From: CAZEGI01 sp964512105 | GTDB lineage: Archaea; Altiarchaeota; Altiarchaeia; IMC4; CAZEGI01 | Direction of reading: 5' to 3' | Assembly: GCA_964512105.1 (NCBI GenBank) | Contig: CAZEGI010000034.1 | Coordinates: 1 to 10,228 of the forward strand | DNA length: 10,228 bases | The notes under the pieces: generated by a model | What the model was told of the DNA's origin: nothing | What the model saw: the letters and a program-made list of their open reading frames with translations, nothing else | Databases searched by the model: none | Made by a program: the position numbers and the translations under genes | Shown: one piece after another, positions 1-4,512 of the stretch | Position numbering within the stretch: position 1 is the first letter of the stretch | How the letters are laid out: each line of letters opens with the position of its first letter

Positions 1-1501
1 TCCAGATTTTTTCCGAGGAGTGTGGGAGGAACGGGAACGCGAGTATCGCGAGGGTTCTGCACAAGTTCGTGCACAGGAAAAGCGTGGTTTTGTTTTCTTT
101 TTTCCACGGCTCCCTCGACTGGAAGTACTGGTTTCCTTTCTGCGCGAGCGCCAGCAGTTTGCCAAGGGCCGCAACGAGTTTGTTTTTTTCGATTAGTGAA
201 CCGATTTCTTCCGGTGCGTTTTCTATTGCCTTTATGAGTTCCCTGTCTTCGTTATCGTATTCCCCATGCTCCGGAACAATCGAATTGTTTTTATTTTGAA
301 TAAATGTTAAAGCACGATTGATGAAATTCCCGAACGTCCCGATGAGCTCGCTGTTCACCCTGCCCTCAAAATCCGAAAGTGAAAAATCCGAATCGCTTGT
401 TTCGGGGGATATGGAAAGCAGGTAATAACGGACAGCGTCCGGCCCGAATGCGTCGATGCAGTCCTGCAACCACAGGACCCATTTCCGCGAGGTGGACATC
501 TTTTTGCCTTCGAGCGTTAGGTATTCGTTAGATGCGATTTGCCACGGAAGGTTGTATTTTCCGTGCGCAAGCAACATCGCGGGCCAGATTATGGTGTGAA
601 AGGGAATGTTGTCCTTCCCCAAGAAATGCACGATTTTGCATTCCTCTTTCCAGTATTTTTTCCACTCATCCGGTTTTTTTATTTTCTGCGCCCACTCGAT
701 TGTTGCTGAGATGTAACCGATTGGTGCGTCGAACCATACGTAGAGAACTTTCCCTTCGGCGCCTTCAACCGGAACCTTCACGCCCCATGCAAGGTCGCGG
801 GTTATGGCACGGTCTTCCAGACCCTCCTTTATCCAGCCGAGCGCGAAATTGCGGGCGTTCGCGGGCCAGTGGTCGTTTTTTTCAACCCATTCTTTCAGTT
901 TTTCTTCAAACGCGCTGAGTTTGAAAAACCAGTGTTCCGTGCCCTTTTGTTCCGGTTTTGTTTTGCATATCGCGCAGTACGGTTTTTTCAGTTCATGAGG
1001 TTCGAGCTGCTTTCCGCATTTTTCGCACTGGTCGCCGCGCTCGTCCGCGCTTCCGCAGTGCGGGCATGTTCCTTTTACGTATCTGTCCGGCAGGAATTTT
1101 TTGCATTTCGGGCAATATGGGCGCTCGACGGTTTTTTTGTATATGAAACCGTTTTTCAAAATCTGCACGAAAAAATCCTGCGAGTTTTTGTGGTGCAGTT
1201 TTATGCTGGTTCTGGAAAAATTGTCGAAACTCATGCCCAAATCGGAAAAGGCCTTGGCTATGAGTTTGTAGTATTTGTCAACCACTTCCTGTGGTTTAAT
1301 GCCTTCCTGCTCCGCGGTTACCGCTATCGGGGTTCCGTGCTCGTCCGTTCCGCAGATGAATATAATGTCGTTGCCTTTGGCGCGCTGGTACCTTGCGTAA
1401 ACATCAGCAGGTATGTATGCGCCAATCGCATGACCGACATGCAGCGGACCGTTCGCGTACGGAAGTGCGGCGGTAACCAAAATGCGCTCTTTTTCGGACA
1501 T
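1..1501 (-). CDS. metG: Methionyl-tRNA synthetase, C-terminus cut by window edge
   Basis: Cytoplasmic class I aminoacyl-tRNA synthetase that charges tRNA-Met with methionine using ATP. Five hundred codons from the ATG at 1501 are visible and the reading frame runs off the left edge. The HIGH box reads HVGH (residues 21-24) after PYANGPL. The KMSKS loop reads KMSTS (334-338). WFDAPIGYISAT lies near 256-267. The connective peptide has two zinc knuckles, C130/C133/C146/C149 and C159/C162/C176/C179, the double-knuckle arrangement of archaeal and E. coli-type enzymes. The anticodon-binding helical domain starts near 375 and contains the SREPWK segment at 462-467. Whether a C-terminal dimerisation domain follows cannot be seen. 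A TATA-like box lies about 27 bp upstream of the ATG with no ribosome binding site, so the mRNA is probably leaderless. It is transcribed away from ftsZ. Confidence 0.97.
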   Translation of the reverse strand, partial: MSEKERILVTAALPYANGPLHVGHAIGAYIPADVYARYQRAKGNDIIFICGTDEHGTPIAVTAEQEGIKPQEVVDKYYKLIAKAFSDLGMSFDNFSRTSIKLHHKNSQDFFVQILKNGFIYKKTVERPYCPKCKKFLPDRYVKGTCPHCGSADERGDQCEKCGKQLEPHELKKPYCAICKTKPEQKGTEHWFFKLSAFEEKLKEWVEKNDHWPANARNFALGWIKEGLEDRAITRDLAWGVKVPVEGAEGKVLYVWFDAPIGYISATIEWAQKIKKPDEWKKYWKEECKIVHFLGKDNIPFHTIIWPAMLLAHGKYNLPWQIASNEYLTLEGKKMSTSRKWVLWLQDCIDAFGPDAVRYYLLSISPETSDSDFSLSDFEGRVNSELIGTFGNFINRALTFIQNKNNSIVPEHGEYDNEDRELIKAIENAPEEIGSLIEKNKLVAALGKLLALAQKGNQYFQSREPWKKENKTTLFLCTNLCRTLAILAFPFLPHSSEKIW

Positions 1502-1523
1502 GATAGTATCTTGGTTGAAAAGG

Positions 1524-1533
1524 ATAAATAAAT
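1524..1533 (-). promoter_or_regulatory. TATA-like box of metG
   Basis: On the minus strand this reads ATTTATTTAT. It is centred about 27 bp upstream of the metG ATG at 1501, which is archaeal box A spacing for a transcript starting at the start codon. No Shine-Dalgarno sequence lies between, which fits leaderless translation. Confidence 0.5.
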
Positions 1534-1653
1534 CAAACCATGCCACGGAAAATGTAAGTCACGGGTCTAAAATGCGGAAAATGCGTTTTTAAAGGGGTAA
1601 TGCATATATAGAACATTATTCCTTTTATAGGTGGTGGCTATAGGCATAAAGTA

Positions 1654-1667
1654 ATATATATTTATAT
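1654..1667 (+). promoter_or_regulatory. Probable TATA box of the ftsZ cluster
   Basis: A run of alternating A/T (ATATATATTTATAT) is the strongest TATA-like element before ftsZ. Archaeal spacing would start transcription near 1683-1690 and leave a leader of about 50 nt before the ftsZ ATG at 1739. Weaker TATA-like stretches at 1602-1610 and 1623-1630 could be additional upstream promoters. Assigned by position and composition only. Confidence 0.45.
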
Positions 1668-1679
1668 TGGATTGTGTTA

Positions 1680-1730
1680 ATGATGTTTATCAACAATAAT
1701 GGGAGGTATGATACTCTTCTTTGGAGGTGA
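1680..1730 (+). CDS. Possible 16-codon upstream ORF in the ftsZ leader
   Basis: An ATG-ATG start at 1680/1683 opens a short frame encoding MMFINNNGRYDTLLWR, ending at TGA 1728-1730. The stop codon forms the last three bases of the ftsZ Shine-Dalgarno GGAGGTGA (1723-1730). A ribosome ending here would sit on the ftsZ initiation region, nine bases before its ATG. The predicted transcription start lies near the first ATGs, so the peptide could be translated leaderless. It resembles nothing I recognise and may be a chance frame. Its value is positional, as a possible coupling or attenuation device. Confidence 0.3.
   Translation: MMFINNNGRYDTLLWR
1723..1730 (+). promoter_or_regulatory. Ribosome binding site that fixes the ftsZ start
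   Basis: GGAGGTGA is a full match to the archaeal anti-Shine-Dalgarno and lies eight bases before ATG 1739. This favours ATG 1739 over the in-frame TTG at 1721, whose first codons would be the ribosome binding site itself. A second motif, GGGAGGT at 1701-1707, lies 22 bases upstream. Confidence 0.8.
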
Positions 1731-1738
1731 ATCTTAAA

Positions 1739-2821
1739 ATGAGGTCTTTTGTAAATGAAGCACTAGGAAGTGAACCCCAGGGACGAAAAGTTGACGAGTT
1801 CGACGAGTCAAACCAGCTACGTATCGTAGTCTTTGGTGCTGGTGGTGGGGGGGGTAACACGGTAAACAGACTGAGTAGAATTGGTATAACGGGTGCCGAG
1901 CTTGCTGCGTGTAATACGGATGCTCAGGACTTAAAAAAGCTTGACCCGCAGATAACAAAGGTTCTTATAGGTGCCAAGCTGACAAGAGGTCTTGGTGCCG
2001 GTGGATTTCCTGAAGTCGGTATGAAGGCTGCTGAAGCGAGCAAGAGTGAGCTTTTAAATCTTCTTGAAGGAACTCACCTGCTGTTCCTGTGCGCGGGTAT
2101 GGGTGGTGGTACGGGTACGGGTGCTGCACCGATAATTGCAGAGGTAGGCAAGGAGGTTGGTGCCATAGTTGTGGCCATCGTCACATTCCCATTCAAACTC
2201 GAGCGTTCAAGACTTGAAAAGGCGCGTGAAGGTATAGACAGATTGCGCAGAGCTGCTGACACTGTTGTTGTTATAGACAACAACAAACTTGTGGAGTACG
2301 TTCCAAACCTGTCGATTGACCGCGCGTTCTTGGTTGCTGACGAAATCGTTGCGAGGGCAGTTAAAGGCATAACGGAAACCATAAAGGCGCCGTCCCTGAT
2401 TAACCTGGACTTTGCGGACATTAAATCAGTGCTTGGCGGAGGAAAGGTTTCAGTGATAAGCGTAGGGGATGGTGAAGGTCCGGAGAAGGTCGAGATGGGC
2501 GTAAAGAACACCCTGGAACACCCGCTGCTCGACATTGACTACAAAGGTGCAAAGGGTGCGCTAATACACATTACGGGCGGTGAGGATCTCACATTAGGTG
2601 ATGCGAACAGGGTTGGCGAGCTCATAACGAACGAGTTCGACCCGGCAGCGAACGTGATGTGGGGTGCGAGAATTGATCCAAGACTGCAGGACAGAATAGA
2701 GATCATAAACATCGCGACAGGCGTCAAGTCACAGCACATAATGGGCGCACATAGTAGGGAAATAGATGAACCCTATGTTTACACACCAGAGATATATGAC
2801 TTAAAGATTCGGTCGATTTAA
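1739..2821 (+). CDS. ftsZ: Cell division GTPase FtsZ
   Basis: Tubulin-family GTPase that polymerises into the cytokinetic ring beneath the membrane. The product is 360 residues. The N-terminal nucleotide-binding glycine loop is G33-A-G-G-G-G-G39. The tubulin signature GGGTGTG is at 122-128. The catalytic T7 loop reads NLDFAD, with N222, D224 and D227 present, so an active GTPase is expected. The C-terminal subdomain runs to about 330. A short linker and the acidic/aromatic tail ending DLKIRSI (about 340-360) are the likely contact for SepF or another anchor, by analogy with FtsZ tails. Whether it belongs to archaeal FtsZ1 or FtsZ2 cannot be settled by eye. It is the first gene of a cluster with a PRC-barrel gene and sepF. 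Oddities are a run of eight G in the glycine loop (1847-1854) and a hairpin across its stop codon. Confidence 0.97.
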   Translation: MRSFVNEALGSEPQGRKVDEFDESNQLRIVVFGAGGGGGNTVNRLSRIGITGAELAACNTDAQDLKKLDPQITKVLIGAKLTRGLGAGGFPEVGMKAAEASKSELLNLLEGTHLLFLCAGMGGGTGTGAAPIIAEVGKEVGAIVVAIVTFPFKLERSRLEKAREGIDRLRRAADTVVVIDNNKLVEYVPNLSIDRAFLVADEIVARAVKGITETIKAPSLINLDFADIKSVLGGGKVSVISVGDGEGPEKVEMGVKNTLEHPLLDIDYKGAKGALIHITGGEDLTLGDANRVGELITNEFDPAANVMWGARIDPRLQDRIEIINIATGVKSQHIMGAHSREIDEPYVYTPEIYDLKIRSI

Positions 2822-2837
2822 GACCGAGTCTTATTTT
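2806..2837 (+). terminator. Hairpin plus U-rich tail spanning the ftsZ stop codon
   Basis: GATTCGGTC (2806-2814) pairs with GACCGAGTC (2822-2830) over nine base pairs, one of them G-U. The seven-base loop contains the ftsZ stop codon. TTATTTT follows at 2831-2837. The shape suits a partial terminator or a processing site that lowers expression of the downstream PRC and sepF genes relative to ftsZ. Function is inferred. Confidence 0.45.
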
Positions 2838-2857
2838 AACTTGAGGAGGTATCGAGA

Positions 2858-3175
2858 ATGAGTAGAAGACTTTCAGAGTTTTATGGTCTGGATGTATACT
2901 CCCTGAGAGGAGAATACGTCGGTAAGGTGGAGGACGTGGTGTTGAATCTTGAGAAGGGCATGGTGATGAGCCTGTGCCTTAAACCCCTGAGGGGAATGTC
3001 CCCGGGATCCACAGACGTAAAGAAAGTCCTTAGAGAGGAGAGTATAAGTTATACTGATGTTAGCGCAGTAAACGAAGTCGTGCTGATAAAAAACAAACCC
3101 ATGAGGGGCAGGATTAGAAGAGGAGGTGTGATGGAGGATGAGGAATTGGTTCCCGTTTCTATGGGGAAGAAGTAA
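2858..3175 (+). CDS. PRC-barrel domain protein of the division cluster
   Basis: A 105-residue protein that is a single small beta-barrel of the PRC type. Residues 3-80 show the usual pattern: LRGEYVGKVEDVVLNLEKG, hydrophobic strands (MVMSLCLKP), then ISYTDVSAVNEVVLIK closing the barrel. A basic segment (RGRIRRGG) and an acidic tail follow. There is no membrane segment. Known biology: PRC-barrel proteins of the CdpB type are divisome adaptors binding SepF in haloarchaea, and CdpA is a membrane PRC protein. Position between ftsZ and sepF makes a CdpB-like adaptor role likely, but this is inferred from fold and context. The start is fixed by GAGGAGGT at 2843-2850. The gene overlaps sepF by 38 bases. 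Confidence 0.85.
   Translation: MSRRLSEFYGLDVYSLRGEYVGKVEDVVLNLEKGMVMSLCLKPLRGMSPGSTDVKKVLREESISYTDVSAVNEVVLIKNKPMRGRIRRGGVMEDEELVPVSMGKK
3121..3128 (+). promoter_or_regulatory. Ribosome binding site for sepF inside the PRC gene
   Basis: AGGAGGTG lies nine bases before ATG 3138 and sits within the coding sequence of the PRC-barrel gene. It selects ATG 3138 as the sepF start, since the ATG at 3131 is in the PRC frame. The arrangement predicts translation of sepF from a transcript still being read for the PRC protein. Confidence 0.65.
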
Positions 3176-3500
3176 AAAAACCGAGGATGTTGACGTAGAG
3201 AAATACGTGAGAGCCATTGCCGGTGGTGAAGGGGACTTCATCGAGGAGGAAGGCATAACCTATGTAAAATCAATCAACATCGCTAAGGATACTGCCATTA
3301 ATGAAACCGTAAGGGAACTTGAGAGGGGAAATCTCGTTGTTCTGGATATCAAAGACATGCTCAGGGACCCCATCGAGCTGAACGAGCGGGTGAGCAAGAT
3401 AAGGAAGTATTGTAGTTCGAGCGGGGGAGATATCTGCGGGATAGCGAGAACGAAACTGATGGTCGTGCCGGTTGGTATCGAAATCGCATACTCTTCGTAA
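3138..3500 (+). CDS. sepF: Archaeal SepF, membrane anchor of FtsZ
   Basis: A 120-residue SepF (formerly DUF552) protein. In FtsZ-based archaea SepF tethers FtsZ filaments to the cytoplasmic membrane. Residues 1-14 (MRNWFPFLWGRSKK) form the expected aromatic, basic membrane-targeting helix. A charged linker runs to about 38. The SepF core covers 40-118: the YVKSINIAKDTAINETVREL helix region, strand NLVVLDI (65-71), and a second half ending in GGDICGIARTKLMVV then PVGIEI, which matches the family's GGD...G...P.G pattern. It overlaps the upstream PRC-barrel gene by 38 bases in another frame and is followed by an envelope protein gene, all on the ftsZ strand. The assignment rests on sequence pattern, length, membrane helix and neighbourhood together. 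Confidence 0.92.
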   Translation: MRNWFPFLWGRSKKTEDVDVEKYVRAIAGGEGDFIEEEGITYVKSINIAKDTAINETVRELERGNLVVLDIKDMLRDPIELNERVSKIRKYCSSSGGDICGIARTKLMVVPVGIEIAYSS

Positions 3501-3526
3501 GTATCTCGATGCATAAGGTGAATAAC

Positions 3527-4450
3527 GTGAAACTAAGGGGGATCGTCCTACTCTCGATTTTGCTTTTGTCGCTGACGGTCAGTGGCGAGGATAGTACATA
3601 TTTTAAGTCTGATTCTACATGGAAGGGTGCCGACACCGTCACGCAGGCAGACTGGTTCAATCCGGAATACGAATTCTCAAACTGGGGCGAAAGCACCGGC
3701 GCATGGAGAAACGGCCCGTGCTCGGAATACTGCGGTAAGATAAAGTCCTGTGAAACGGGCTGCAACGACTGGATGTGGTTCAGGAGCTCGTGCAGCAACT
3801 GCACACGTTACTTCAAGAAGATGATTGACATTCCTGGACAGGTAACGCTCGCTTCGATAACGATTTCTGCAGATGACTCCTACTGGCTTTACGTCAATGG
3901 AAACTTTATCGGGTCGGACAACAGGAAGCAGGGTTTTGCAAACGCCGAGACATACGATGTTACGAGTTATCTGCATGAGGGCCAAAACATCATTGCGATA
4001 AAGGTTGATCAGAAGGACGGATACGAGGGCGTTGTAGTTTCGGGCAGGATAGATTACACCAGCACGGAGAAGATAATAAAACAACTCCAGGAGCAGGTGA
4101 AGACCCTCGAGACGCAGGTCAGCATGCTGGATGCAGACAAAAAAACGCTTCAGCAACGCTCTGATTCAATGTACGACGAACTAAGCGCAAAGACCAAGGC
4201 GAACGAGGAACTCACAAAAACGGTTGAGGGACTGAAGCTGGATAACCAGGCCCTGAATGTCGAGCTATCAAGGTACATAAGAACGAACAGGATACTCATA
4301 GTCACACTCATAGTACTCGCAATAGCCATCGGTGTTGTCGGGAACTACGTGTACAAGAAGTACATCAAGAAGAGAACGCCGTCGCTGATTGCAGCTCCGA
4401 TGAAGAGGAAGGAAATCAAGGAGCCGCAGTTTAAGTACGAGGAACTTTAG
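3527..4450 (+). CDS. Signal peptide / beta-sandwich / coiled-coil / TM envelope protein, candidate divisome component
   Basis: Not a family I can name. From GTG 3527 it has 307 residues. A signal peptide covers 1-20 (MKLRGIVLLSILLLSLTVSG). A tryptophan-rich ectodomain follows with six cysteines at 65, 69, 75, 79, 89 and 92. Residues 108-177 resemble a galactose-binding-like jelly roll, as in glycosidase accessory domains (SADDSYWLYVNGNFIGSD, then DVTSYLHEGQNIIAIKVDQ). A coiled coil runs 178-250, a membrane helix about 254-274, and a basic cytoplasmic tail 275-307 ends KYEEL. The start is GTG 3527 because AAGGTGA (3515-3521) lies five bases upstream. ATG 3509 is in frame but lacks a binding site and would extend the signal peptide. 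It begins 26 bases after sepF, which suggests a shared operon and a role at the division site or cell surface. The membrane topology is firm, the role inferred. Confidence 0.8.
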   Translation: MKLRGIVLLSILLLSLTVSGEDSTYFKSDSTWKGADTVTQADWFNPEYEFSNWGESTGAWRNGPCSEYCGKIKSCETGCNDWMWFRSSCSNCTRYFKKMIDIPGQVTLASITISADDSYWLYVNGNFIGSDNRKQGFANAETYDVTSYLHEGQNIIAIKVDQKDGYEGVVVSGRIDYTSTEKIIKQLQEQVKTLETQVSMLDADKKTLQQRSDSMYDELSAKTKANEELTKTVEGLKLDNQALNVELSRYIRTNRILIVTLIVLAIAIGVVGNYVYKKYIKKRTPSLIAAPMKRKEIKEPQFKYEEL

Positions 4451-4454
4451 TCAG

Positions 4455-4483
4455 CCGTTATTTCTTGGATTTAACGGAAATCC
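4455..4483 (+). other. Two overlapping, mutually exclusive short hairpins before the pyrophosphatase gene
   Basis: CCGTTA (4455-4460) can pair with TAACGG (4472-4477). GGATTT (4467-4472) can pair with AAATCC (4478-4483). The two stems cannot form together. They lie in the 62-base gap between the envelope protein gene and hppA. Each is only six pairs, so chance is a real possibility. Confidence 0.2.
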
Positions 4484-4512
4484 AGCGTAAAGCATAAACG
4501 TGAGGTGAAAGA

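Noticed and set aside
869..1531. Long plus-strand open frame opposite metG (about 220 codons)
   Set aside because: It lies opposite an intact methionyl-tRNA synthetase with all its motifs. Its translation is rich in Phe, Arg and Cys from complementary codons and resembles no protein family.
1546..1583. Repeated CGGAAAATG at 1546-1554 and 1575-1583 between metG and ftsZ
   Set aside because: Only two nine-base copies, with no symmetry or further copies in the window, so chance similarity is likely.
1721..1738. TTG at 1721 as an earlier ftsZ start
   Set aside because: The six extra codons would be the ribosome binding site itself. ATG 1739 has ideal spacing from GGAGGTGA.
2074..2535. Minus-strand open frame opposite ftsZ (about 153 codons)
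   Set aside because: It is serine/threonine/proline-rich shadow sequence opposite the GGGTGTG and T7-loop regions of FtsZ.
3509..3526. ATG 3509 as the start of the envelope protein
   Set aside because: No ribosome binding site precedes it, while AAGGTGA stands five bases before GTG 3527, which also gives a standard-length signal peptide. ATG 3509 stays possible.
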